A model generated the notes under the pieces. The model was given only the letters and a program-made list of their open reading frames with translations, searched no databases and was not told the DNA's origin. From assembly GCA_015654715.1 (NCBI GenBank), contig JAATGK010000271.1, positions 1-5,668 of the forward strand: 5,668 nt of DNA, given 5' to 3'. The DNA comes from Alphaproteobacteria bacterium. Its GTDB lineage: Bacteria; Pseudomonadota; Alphaproteobacteria; Micropepsales; Micropepsaceae. A program made the translations under genes and the position numbers. Position 1 is the stretch's first letter, and each line of letters opens with the position of its first letter. Positions 1 through 5,668 of this stretch are shown piece after piece.

Positions 1-438
1 GGCCCAATTCCACAGCGCATCGAATTCGCGTTTCTTGTCGAGCTGGACCGCGATCATCATGCCGTAGCTCATGCCTTCGGTGCGCGCGTCGTTGTTGGCC
101 CAATCGGTGATGTAGGCGAGCGTTCCGTTGGCATTCGCACCGGTCTCGAAATAGAGCCGCTGTTCCTGCCCGTCGCCATGAAAGAGCTGCTGGAACGCGC
201 GCGCGATTTTGGCCTTGCTCTCGGCGGCACTCGCGCCCAATTGGTCGGCGAACAGATTGCGATAATGGTGGGTCTTGAAGGCGCCGCGCCCGTCTCCCGG
301 GAACGCTGCGATATCGCTCTGTGGCCTATCGGTGTGCGGCGTTGCTGGAGAGGCCGGGGGCGCCGGCGTCTGGGCCATGGCGGGTAAGCTGAGGGCGATC
401 GCTCCAGCAAAGATAGCCTGTCTGACACGGCGGCTCAT
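1..438 (-). CDS. Exported GH8 glycoside hydrolase, Rex-like exo-oligoxylanase (partial, C-terminus beyond left edge)
   Basis: This is the first 146 codons of a gene that leaves the window in frame with no stop. Residues 1-22 look like a Sec signal peptide: a basic start (MSRRVRQ), a hydrophobic core (AIFAGAIALSLP) and an AMA-Q cleavage site after residue 22. A Pro/Ala-rich linker follows, and the mature domain starts near residue 50. From there the sequence tracks Bacillus halodurans Rex (GH8, reducing-end xylose-releasing exo-oligoxylanase) as I recall it: GAFKTHHYRNLF (52-63), LYFETGANANGTLAYI (95-110), RTEGMSYGMMIAVQLDKK (119-136) and FDALWNWA (139-146). Glu121 in RTEG corresponds to the catalytic acid. 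Rex enzymes remove xylose from the reducing end of xylo-oligosaccharides. The signal peptide predicts a periplasmic or secreted enzyme. The start at 438 is preferred because a strong Shine-Dalgarno lies 5 nt upstream; an in-frame ATG at 462 has none. The family is clear; substrate is inferred, since GH8 also includes endoglucanases and chitosanases. Confidence 0.9.
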   Translation of the reverse strand, partial: MSRRVRQAIFAGAIALSLPAMAQTPAPPASPATPHTDRPQSDIAAFPGDGRGAFKTHHYRNLFADQLGASAAESKAKIARAFQQLFHGDGQEQRLYFETGANANGTLAYITDWANNDARTEGMSYGMMIAVQLDKKREFDALWNWA

Positions 439-443
439 AAACC

Positions 444-449
444 CCTCCT
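444..449 (-). promoter_or_regulatory. Ribosome binding site of the GH8 gene
   Basis: Read on the minus strand this is AGGAGG, five bases before the ATG at 438. It decides between that start and the in-frame ATG at 462, which would place this motif inside the coding region. Confidence 0.8.
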
Positions 450-593
450 CGAACCAGAACATGGCGCGCGCGACGCAGAACGGCAGACTCGCGCGACCGC
501 GACCTTAGCCCAACGTATCTGGTAAGATTGGGGCAGACCGAAAGCCAATGGCAAAACTGGAATGATGTGAACCGAGACGGCGTCCCGCGGGGG

Positions 594-616
594 CACGTTC
601 AAAACTTCAGAACGTG
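594..616. repeat. Perfect 7-bp inverted repeat with 9-bp spacer, possible operator
   Basis: CACGTTC (594-600) and GAACGTG (610-616) are exact reverse complements around the spacer AAAACTTCA, with arm centres 16 bp apart. There is no T tract, so it is unlikely to be a terminator. It lies about 156 bp upstream of the GH8 start and 130 bp upstream of the lexA operator. The arms contain GTTC and GAAC, the half-site words of the SOS box, but facing each other instead of in direct repeat, so this is not a canonical alphaproteobacterial LexA site. A binding site for an unknown dimeric regulator is an inference. Confidence 0.4.
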
Positions 617-731
617 GCGAATAGCGCGTGCGGACAATGGGTTGAATCTACTTTGGAACGATTCGAATTCGATTCTGGAAGTCGGGCGTTCGCGGCGCCT
701 GCAACGTGTCGGCTCGCCTTACACGGGCATG

Positions 732-760
732 TTGACGACACAAAGGAACTAAAGTAGAAC
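732..760 (+). promoter_or_regulatory. lexA promoter (sigma70-type)
   Basis: A -35 element TTGACG (732-737) is followed after exactly 17 bp by a -10 element TAGAAC (755-760). Transcription would start near 766-768, leaving a leader of about 105 nt before lexA. The SOS operator overlaps the spacer and the whole -10, the expected arrangement for repression by LexA. Spacing and overlap with the operator support the call; the start site is inferred. Confidence 0.7.
746..760 (+). promoter_or_regulatory. SOS box (LexA operator) of lexA
   Basis: GAACTAAAGTAGAAC is a perfect match to the alphaproteobacterial LexA operator, a direct repeat GAAC-N7-GAAC (GTTC-N7-GTTC on the other strand). It lies 114 bp upstream of the lexA ATG and covers the -10 hexamer, so bound LexA should block RNA polymerase. 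This predicts autoregulation that is relieved when RecA filaments trigger LexA self-cleavage after DNA damage. The consensus is established knowledge; the match is seen directly. Confidence 0.9.
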
Positions 761-859
761 GATTCCCCGTGTTTCGGATTTGTTCGCCCACGGGCGGTTG
801 TGCCGGCAAACACCTCTTTTCGAGGCGCGGGCGCAGTGGACCTGGCGGGACGACCCTAC

Positions 860-864
860 GGAGG
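860..864 (+). promoter_or_regulatory. Ribosome binding site of lexA
   Basis: GGAGG ends nine bases before the ATG at 874. It supports that start over the in-frame GTG at 769, which would add 35 residues with no LexA character. Confidence 0.8.
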
Positions 865-873
865 CCTTGCGGA

Positions 874-1605
874 ATGCTGACCAAGAAACAGTACGAGCTG
901 TTGATGTTCATCCACGAGCGAGTGCACGAGACCGGCATTCCGCCCTCGTTCGATGAGATGAAAGACGCGCTCGATCTGAAGTCGAAGTCGGGTATTCATC
1001 GCTTGATTACGGCACTGGAAGAACGCGGCTTCCTCAGGCGTATGGAGAAACGCGCCCGGGCACTCGAAATCATCAAGCTGCCCGAAAACATGGCCGAGAC
1101 ACTGCGCCCCGCGACGACCCGCAGCCAAGCCCAGCGCATGAGCCCCGGCCATCGCACCCGCGGCACCGCTCCCGATACGCGCGGCGCCGGTTCCCCTCGC
1201 CGCCCGATGGGCGAAGCCGAAGGCGCCATCAATGTTCCCCTGGTCGGCCGCATCGCCGCTGGTACCCCGATCGAGGCGTTGCAGCAAAAAATCGCCGATG
1301 TACCGGTGCCGAGCGGTATGATCGGCCGCGGCGATCATTACGCGCTGGAAGTGACCGGCGATTCGATGATCAACGCCGGCATTCTCGACGGCGATACCGT
1401 GATCATCCAGGAAGCCGATACCGCCAACACCGGCGAGATCATCGTGGCGCTGGTCGATAACAACGAGGCGACGCTGAAACGTCTGCGTCGCCGCGGCGAC
1501 TCGATTGCGCTGGAAGCGGCCAATCCGGCTTACGAAACCCGCCTCTATGGCGCCGACCGCGTCAAGGTGCAGGGCAAGCTGGTGGGGCTGATCCGCCGTT
1601 ACTGA
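874..1605 (+). CDS. lexA: LexA, SOS response transcriptional repressor
   Basis: A 243-residue repressor that controls DNA-damage genes and self-cleaves when stimulated by RecA-ssDNA (S24 peptidase family). Residues 1-65 form the winged helix-turn-helix, with SKSGIHRL (37-44) and ITALEERGF (45-53) in the DNA-reading part. A Pro/Arg/Gly-rich linker of about 45 residues (72-116) is longer than in E. coli LexA (202 residues) but fits alphaproteobacterial members. The C-terminal domain has the Ala129-Gly130 cleavage bond in [12 protein letters not shown], the nucleophile Ser164 in TGDSM, and the general base Lys202 in EATLKRL, so autoproteolysis should be intact. The start at 874 gives the usual alphaproteobacterial N-terminus [10 protein letters not shown] and has a Shine-Dalgarno. 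An SOS box lies on its promoter. Its last codons overlap the end of comEC on the opposite strand. Confidence 0.97.
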   Translation: MLTKKQYELLMFIHERVHETGIPPSFDEMKDALDLKSKSGIHRLITALEERGFLRRMEKRARALEIIKLPENMAETLRPATTRSQAQRMSPGHRTRGTAPDTRGAGSPRRPMGEAEGAINVPLVGRIAAGTPIEALQQKIADVPVPSGMIGRGDHYALEVTGDSMINAGILDGDTVIIQEADTANTGEIIVALVDNNEATLKRLRRRGDSIALEAANPAYETRLYGADRVKVQGKLVGLIRRY

Positions 1606-3677
1606 TGCGAGGTCTGGCGCTGATAGCGCGCCGACCAAGGTCTTAGACCGCGCTGGTCTTCGACGTTTTCGACGCGGATGGGATCGCCGAGCCAAACGGC
1701 ATGAGCGCCGCCCCGCGCGGCATCGATCCGGTCGATCACAAGGCGCGGTCCACGACAAAAGCGATGCGCCGACACCGCACTGATGACGACCACGGCCTTG
1801 GCACAATCCTCTGCCAGCGCTTCGGCACGAGCATCGACCGCCACGAGGACTCCGCGCAGGTGCGCAATGCAGCCGAGGGCGTCGCACTTTAAGCCCGGCC
1901 CGCCGATGGCTTCGTCCGGCAGGCGCTCGTCGCCGGCGCGGCGCAGCCAACTCGCGGCGGCGTATTTGTCGGTCGCTTTGGCGGTCAAGACGAGCTTGCC
2001 ACTGTCCAAGTGCAGCGCGACGGTGTGAACGTCTTCCGCCACCAGAATGTCGGGCAGCGTCACCATCTGGGAAAACACCAGCCCGAGACCGATCGGCACC
2101 AACCCAAACCAGCGCCAGCCGCGCCGCCACAGCGCGATCCACAACCCGCCGCCCATCACTGCGGCGACACACCCCGCCGGCCACGCCGGTACTACGGTTC
2201 CGGCACCGGGAAGCGCCGCCACCCAGCGCGCGATCGCCAGCATCACAGCAGTACCTTTGCCCATTGCGATTAAGGGCCAAGTGTCGAGTCCAGCCGGCAT
2301 CGCTACCATTGCCGCCACCGCCGCCGGCATGATCACGACGCCCACCACCGGCAGTGCCAGCAAATTGGCGATGATCCCGAACGGCGAAGCACGGTCGAAA
2401 TGGAAGATCGCAATCGGCGCTGTGGCGAGACCGGCAATCGTGCTGGTGACGCAAATGCCGAGCAGATAGCGCCAGGCCCGCCGCCACAGCGTTTTGGTCG
2501 CGTCCTCGCTGCGATGGGCCTGCTGCCATTCGGCGAGCGCGATCAATCCGATCACCGCGGCGAACGACATCTGGCAGCCGGGGTCGAGCACATTTTCGGG
2601 CGTGATCAAAATGACCAGGACCAGCGCCAGCATCACCGAACGCATCGACAGCGCCGGCCGGTCGACCAGAATGGCGGTGAACATGATCGCCAGCATCACC
2701 CAGGAGCGCACCGCCGGGGCTTCGCAGCCGCTGATGAGCAGATAGAATGTCGATCCCAGCAGCGCGCCGACCGCCGCCCATTTCTTGATCGGATGCCTGA
2801 GCACGATAGATGGGAACAGCGCGAACAAAGCGCGGATCACCCAGAAGAACACGCCGCCCGCCAGCGCCAGATGCAGGCCGGAAATCGACAGCACATGCAT
2901 CAAGCCGGAATCGCGGAAAGCGGTCTGATCGTCGGGATCGATGTCGGCGCGCTCGCCGGTGACCAGCGCCGCCGAGATCACGCCCTCGTGGCCGGGGATG
3001 ATGGCACGGATGTGCTCGGTCATGCGGGTGCGTAAGCGTTCCAGCCCGCTGCGCGCCCGCTCGCTCCAAGTCTCGGCGCGCACCGGCGGTATCGGTTTCG
3101 GCTTGCCATACAGATACCCCACCGCGCCGATCTGTTGGTAATAGGCCCAGCGGCCGAAATCGTAATCGCCCGGCAGCGACGGCGCCGGCGGCGGCATCAG
3201 GATGGCGAGCACCTGCACCCAACTTCCCGGCTCGGGCACCGCGCTGTGGGCGCGCACGGTCAAGCGGATGCGCTTGGGCATGGCGGCGGCGAGCCGTCCG
3301 GCCGCGACCGGTTCAAGCACCAAGCGGCTGCCGTAGCCGCGCGGCTCGGACTGCACGACGCGGGCAGCCAAATGCACCGGCCCAATCCGGTGGGTCAGGA
3401 CCGGCGCCGCGACCATCTCGGTCCGGAACCGCGCCACGCCGAAACCGAAGGTGAAAGCCGCGATCAGGGCCAATGTGACGCGCGCCCCCTGCCCCTCGGC
3501 CGCAGTGGCAAGGCCCCCAAACGCCAGCGCAACGGCGGCCGCGGCGGGCGCCCAGGCGAGCTCCGGCTCGAACGGCAGGGTGAAATACGCCCCCGCCCCC
3601 GCCGCCAGCGCGACCGGAATCCACAAGCTCCAGCGGGTTCGCTCGGTCCGCGCGGAATCGCGAATAATCCGCGGCAT
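1599..3677 (-). CDS. comEC: ComEC/Rec2 family competence protein, DNA translocation channel
   Basis: A 692-residue inner-membrane protein of the ComEC/Rec2 family, which carries single-stranded DNA into the cytoplasm in natural transformation. Three hydrophobic segments lie at about 17-34, 42-60 and 66-82. A DUF4131-like soluble domain follows (about 92-190, with [15 protein letters not shown] at 167-181). The Competence domain (about 215-515) has typical motifs: [16 protein letters not shown] (257-272), [11 protein letters not shown] (315-325) and [15 protein letters not shown] (360-374), and is polytopic. The C-terminal part (about 540-692) has no HxHxDH metal site; it has four cysteines (598, 603, 625, 641) and ends near LRPW. 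The ATG at 3677 is chosen because it leaves a short polar N-terminus before the first membrane segment. The frame is open to a GTG at 3785, and the Shine-Dalgarno at 3677 is weak, so the start is less certain than the identity. Many alphaproteobacteria keep comEC without demonstrated competence. Confidence 0.95.
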   Translation of the reverse strand: MPRIIRDSARTERTRWSLWIPVALAAGAGAYFTLPFEPELAWAPAAAAVALAFGGLATAAEGQGARVTLALIAAFTFGFGVARFRTEMVAAPVLTHRIGPVHLAARVVQSEPRGYGSRLVLEPVAAGRLAAAMPKRIRLTVRAHSAVPEPGSWVQVLAILMPPPAPSLPGDYDFGRWAYYQQIGAVGYLYGKPKPIPPVRAETWSERARSGLERLRTRMTEHIRAIIPGHEGVISAALVTGERADIDPDDQTAFRDSGLMHVLSISGLHLALAGGVFFWVIRALFALFPSIVLRHPIKKWAAVGALLGSTFYLLISGCEAPAVRSWVMLAIMFTAILVDRPALSMRSVMLALVLVILITPENVLDPGCQMSFAAVIGLIALAEWQQAHRSEDATKTLWRRAWRYLLGICVTSTIAGLATAPIAIFHFDRASPFGIIANLLALPVVGVVIMPAAVAAMVAMPAGLDTWPLIAMGKGTAVMLAIARWVAALPGAGTVVPAWPAGCVAAVMGGGLWIALWRRGWRWFGLVPIGLGLVFSQMVTLPDILVAEDVHTVALHLDSGKLVLTAKATDKYAAASWLRRAGDERLPDEAIGGPGLKCDALGCIAHLRGVLVAVDARAEALAEDCAKAVVVISAVSAHRFCRGPRLVIDRIDAARGGAHAVWLGDPIRVENVEDQRGLRPWSARYQRQTSHQ

Positions 3678-3802
3678 AGCCACGATTTTTGCGATTCCGC
3701 CTCGCGTTGCCGCTATAAGGTCCCCGCCGCGGACGGCCGACGCCGGTCCGCCAGCGTGCCAAATTGCCATCGCCCCCGGATTCACCTAAGCCCCACCCCA
3801 TC
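3678..3802. promoter_or_regulatory. Divergent comEC/gltX intergenic region with possible gltX promoter
   Basis: A plus-strand -10-like TATAAG lies at 3714-3719, preceded by the -35-like TTGCGA at 3689-3694. The 19-bp spacer is longer than ideal. If used, transcription starts near 3726 and gives gltX a leader of about 77 nt. No comEC promoter is convincing on the minus strand, and no SOS box is present here. Confidence 0.4.
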
Positions 3803-5215
3803 ATGACAGACAACCAGAAACCCGTCCTGCGCTTTGCGCCCTCGCCCACCGGAATGCTGCACATCGGAGGCGCGCGTACCGCCCTCTTCAACTGGCTTTA
3901 TGCCCGTCACACCGGCGGCAAATTCCTGCTGCGGATCGAGGATACCGACCGCGAGCGCTCCACGCCTGAGGCGGTGGCGGCGATCATCGAGGGCCTGAAA
4001 TGGCTGGAGCTCGATTGGGACGGCGACATCACCTATCAGGCCTCCCGCGCCGGCCGCCATCGCGAGATCGCCGAGAAGCTGCTGGCGGAGGGCAACGCCT
4101 ACCGCTGCTTCGCCACCGCGGACGAGCTGAATGAAATGCGCGCCGCCCAACGCGCCGCCGGCAAGCCCATCCGCTATGACGGGCGCTGGCGCGACCGCGA
4201 CCCGTCCGAGGCCCCGGCGGGAGCACCGTCGGTGATCCGGCTCAAGGCGCCGCAAACCGGCGAGACGATCATCCACGACGTCGTCCAGGGCGATGTCCGC
4301 TTTGCCAACGAGCAGCTCGACGATATGATCCTGCTGCGCTCCGACGGCACCCCGACGTATATGCTGGCGGTGGTGGTCGACGACCACGACATGGGCGTCA
4401 CCCACATCATCCGCGGCGACGACCATCTCAACAACGCCGCCCGCCAGATGCAACTCATCCGGGCCCTCGGCTGGCCGGAAGTGACCTATGGCCATGTGCC
4501 GCTGATCCACGGACCGGACGGCGCCAAACTGTCGAAGCGCCACGGCGCCCAGGCCGTCGGCGAATACCGCGACATGGGCTACCTGCCCGAGACCATGCGC
4601 AATTACCTGCTGCGCCTCGGCTGGAGCCATGGCAACGACGAGATCATCCCGACACCGCAGGCGGTGGAATGGTTCAACCTCGAGAGCATCGGCAAAAGCC
4701 CGGCGCGGCTCGACTTCAAGAAGCTCGACAATCTCAACGCGCACTACATCCGCGAGATGGCGAACGGCGCCCTCGCCGATGAGGTCGCGCATCTGCTCAG
4801 CCGGGAAAATCCACCACGGGCGCTCAGCGCCAGCGCCCGCGAACGCCTGATCGCGGCGATGCCAACCCTCAAGGAGCGTGCGAAGACTCTTCTCGAACTC
4901 ACTGCTTCGGCTGAGTTTCTTTTCACCGACGGGCCGCGTTCCTTGGACGCCGCGGCGGCCAAGGTTCTGTCGGAAGACGCCCGCCGGAATCTGGGCGAAT
5001 TCCTCGCCATCGCCGCTGATACCAACTGGACCGGTCCCGCGCTGGAAGAAAAGGCGCGCAACTTTGCCGAGGCCAAGGGTTTAAAACTTGGGCAAGTGGC
5101 ACAACCATTGCGGGCCGCGCTGACCGGCAAGACCACTTCGCCGCCGATCTTTGCCATGCTGGACGTGCTGGGGCGCGAGGAATCGGTGAACAGGCTGCGG
5201 GCGCACGTACTTTAG
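3803..5215 (+). CDS. gltX: Glutamyl-tRNA synthetase
   Basis: A 470-residue class I aminoacyl-tRNA synthetase that charges tRNA-Glu with glutamate in the cytoplasm; in bacteria lacking GlnRS it also charges tRNA-Gln for later amidation by GatCAB. The Rossmann fold has the HIGH-type motif HIGG (20-23) after FAPSPTGML, and the KMSKS-type motif KLSKR (242-246). [11 protein letters not shown] (44-54) and IRGDDHLNN (203-211) are also family hallmarks. The helical anticodon-binding region covers about 300-470 and ends in the usual [19 protein letters not shown] block. Of the four zinc ligands of E. coli GluRS, only Cys102 remains by motif alignment; the others are Ala104, Trp129 and Asp131, so this is a zinc-free type. 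The ATG at 3803 gives the normal N-terminus; an in-frame TTG at 3764 would add 13 proline-rich residues. There is almost no Shine-Dalgarno before either start. gltA follows 84 bp downstream. Confidence 0.98.
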   Translation: MTDNQKPVLRFAPSPTGMLHIGGARTALFNWLYARHTGGKFLLRIEDTDRERSTPEAVAAIIEGLKWLELDWDGDITYQASRAGRHREIAEKLLAEGNAYRCFATADELNEMRAAQRAAGKPIRYDGRWRDRDPSEAPAGAPSVIRLKAPQTGETIIHDVVQGDVRFANEQLDDMILLRSDGTPTYMLAVVVDDHDMGVTHIIRGDDHLNNAARQMQLIRALGWPEVTYGHVPLIHGPDGAKLSKRHGAQAVGEYRDMGYLPETMRNYLLRLGWSHGNDEIIPTPQAVEWFNLESIGKSPARLDFKKLDNLNAHYIREMANGALADEVAHLLSRENPPRALSASARERLIAAMPTLKERAKTLLELTASAEFLFTDGPRSLDAAAAKVLSEDARRNLGEFLAIAADTNWTGPALEEKARNFAEAKGLKLGQVAQPLRAALTGKTTSPPIFAMLDVLGREESVNRLRAHVL

Positions 5216-5299
5216 GCCAATTCCAGAGATTGACAGTGGTATAGGAATGTTGCTGCACTGCACGAAAGCGCGACAGATCGTTTATGCCCGGAGAGCCCA
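5216..5299 (+). promoter_or_regulatory. gltX-gltA spacer with possible gltA promoter
   Basis: A perfect -35 hexamer TTGACA lies at 5230-5235. At 18 bp spacing the -10 candidate is TGCACT (5254-5259), which is weak, so gltA could be transcribed from here, by read-through from gltX, or both. No rho-independent terminator is visible after gltX. Confidence 0.35.
5290..5295 (+). promoter_or_regulatory. Ribosome binding site of gltA
   Basis: GGAGAG stands four bases before the ATG at 5300 and supports that start. A nearby ATG at 5284 opens only a nine-codon frame that overlaps the gltA start out of phase. Confidence 0.65.
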
Positions 5300-5668
5300 A
5301 TGAGAGACAGTAAGGCCGTTCCCGCCGGAAAGGCGACACTCACCTACAAGGACAAGTCGTTCGAATTTCCGGTGTTCGCTGGCAGTCAAGGTCCCGAGGT
5401 CATCGACATCCGGCGGCTGTATGGCGACACGGGCGCGTTAACCTATGATCCCGGCTTCACCTCGACGGCGAGCTGCGAAAGCGACATCACCTATATCGAC
5501 GGCGACAAGGGCATTTTGCTCTATCGCGGCTATTCCATCGACCAGCTCGCCGCCAAGTCGAGCTTCCTCGAAGTCTGCTATCTTCTGCTTTACGGCGAAC
5601 TGCCGTCGCCGGGGCAGATGGAGAAGTTCCGCAGCACCATCACCCACCACACGATGGTGCACGAACAA
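5300..5668 (+). CDS. gltA: Citrate synthase, type II (partial, C-terminus beyond right edge)
   Basis: The first 123 residues of citrate synthase, which condenses acetyl-CoA and oxaloacetate to citrate at the entry of the TCA cycle. An N-terminal beta-rich segment (about 12-45) is followed by the family block [20 protein letters not shown] (49-68), then [14 protein letters not shown] (71-84), [12 protein letters not shown] (89-100) and HHTMVHEQ at the cut edge. These match the N-terminus of E. coli GltA, the type II form of Gram-negative bacteria, often hexameric and inhibited by NADH. The catalytic His and Asp residues lie beyond the window, so integrity of the active site cannot be judged. 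Co-orientation and close spacing with gltX suggest possible co-transcription. Confidence 0.97.
   Translation, partial: MRDSKAVPAGKATLTYKDKSFEFPVFAGSQGPEVIDIRRLYGDTGALTYDPGFTSTASCESDITYIDGDKGILLYRGYSIDQLAAKSSFLEVCYLLLYGELPSPGQMEKFRSTITHHTMVHEQ

Larger units (their letters stand above)
656..765 (+). repeat. 9-bp direct repeat GAACGATTC flanking the lexA promoter
   Basis: GAACGATTC occurs at 656-664 and again at 757-765, where it begins with the downstream half-site of the SOS operator. Beside the upstream copy, TCTACTTT (647-654) is the exact reverse complement of AAAGTAGA (751-758) inside the operator. The upstream segment therefore carries pieces of the operator in both orientations, but its half-site words are degenerate. 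It may be a decayed duplicate of the promoter/operator or chance. Confidence 0.35.
439..873. other. 435-bp divergent intergenic region between the GH8 gene and lexA
   Basis: The lexA promoter, SOS operator and leader occupy roughly 732-873. The remainder (about 450-731) holds the GH8 Shine-Dalgarno, an unexplained inverted repeat at 594-616 and partial copies of the operator-proximal sequence near 645-664. I see no tRNA or rho-independent terminator. Short open frames here have no recognisable protein features or good ribosome binding sites. The GH8 promoter should also lie here, but I could not identify a convincing minus-strand -35/-10 pair. Confidence 0.75.

Noticed and set aside
122..136. 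GTTC-N7-ATTC, a 7-of-8 match to the SOS box
   Set aside because: It lies inside the GH8 coding sequence, far from any promoter. It shows that one-mismatch boxes turn up by chance here, which also lowers the weight of the near-match at 771-785.
69..428. Minus-strand open frame of 119 codons overlapping the GH8 gene
   Set aside because: It is out of phase with the GH8 frame, is Pro/Arg/Ser-rich, and lacks the signal peptide and GH8 motifs seen in the true frame.
509..532. Imperfect stem CCCA/TGGG with inner ATCT/AGAT, upstream of the GH8 gene
   Set aside because: The arms are 4 bp each and interrupted by a 4-base bulge, with no T tract; too weak to call a terminator or operator.
528..752. Plus-strand open frame of 74 codons upstream of lexA
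   Set aside because: It runs through the inverted repeat and ends in the SOS operator, with no good ribosome binding site and no recognisable features.
769..873. Extended lexA N-terminus from the GTG at 769
   Set aside because: It would begin within a few bases of the predicted transcription start and add 35 Gly/Arg-rich residues; the ATG at 874 has a Shine-Dalgarno and the standard LexA N-terminus.
2400..3035. Plus-strand open frame of 211 codons inside comEC
   Set aside because: It lies opposite the conserved Competence domain and is rich in His, Arg, Gln and Asp, typical of an antisense frame of a membrane protein.
856..3222. Minus-strand open frame of 788 codons spanning lexA and most of comEC
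   Set aside because: Its sequence is Arg/Gly/Ala-rich low-complexity with no family motif; it is antisense to lexA and out of frame with comEC, which both have clear motifs. Long shadow frames are expected in GC-rich DNA.
3782..4792. Minus-strand open frame of 336 codons inside gltX
   Set aside because: It is antisense to an unmistakable glutamyl-tRNA synthetase and has the composition of an antisense shadow (rich in Val, Ala, His, Asp), with no recognisable domain.
5438..5668. Minus-strand open frame opposite gltA
   Set aside because: It is antisense to highly conserved citrate synthase blocks and has no features of its own.

Overview
The window reads as an ordinary, GC-rich alphaproteobacterial chromosome segment, most likely from the Hyphomicrobiales (Rhizobiales) in the broad sense. 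Three things point there: LexA begins [10 protein letters not shown] and has the [17 protein letters not shown] helix-turn-helix of alphaproteobacterial LexA; the lexA promoter carries the alphaproteobacterial SOS operator GAAC-N7-GAAC; and the order lexA, comEC, gltX, gltA is one I associate with this group. Genus cannot be assigned from the sequence alone.

Layout. Positions 1-438 (minus strand) hold the N-terminal part of an exported family 8 glycoside hydrolase resembling the reducing-end xylose-releasing exo-oligoxylanase (Rex); the gene runs off the left edge. Positions 439-873 are a 435-bp divergent intergenic region with the lexA promoter and operator and several small repeats of unknown role. 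lexA (874-1605, plus) meets comEC (1599-3677, minus) tail to tail with a 7-bp overlap. A 125-bp divergent region separates comEC from gltX (3803-5215, plus), glutamyl-tRNA synthetase. An 84-bp gap then leads to gltA (5300-5668, plus), type II citrate synthase, cut by the right edge.

How the parts work together. lexA is almost certainly autoregulated, because its operator lies across the spacer and -10 of a good promoter. comEC encodes the inner-membrane DNA channel of natural transformation, but its C-terminal domain lacks the metal-binding signature of the metallo-beta-lactamase-like domain found in many ComEC proteins. gltX and gltA are housekeeping genes for translation and the TCA cycle; no functional link to their neighbours is implied beyond conserved order. 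The GH8 gene is the accessory element: it sits where, in several relatives as I recall them, moaC/moeA-type genes precede lexA.

I found no mobile element, CRISPR array, rRNA, tRNA or convincing new multi-gene system. The most interesting items are the exported Rex-like enzyme beside lexA, the unexplained inverted repeat at 594-616, the altered ComEC C-terminus, and the overlapping lexA/comEC ends.
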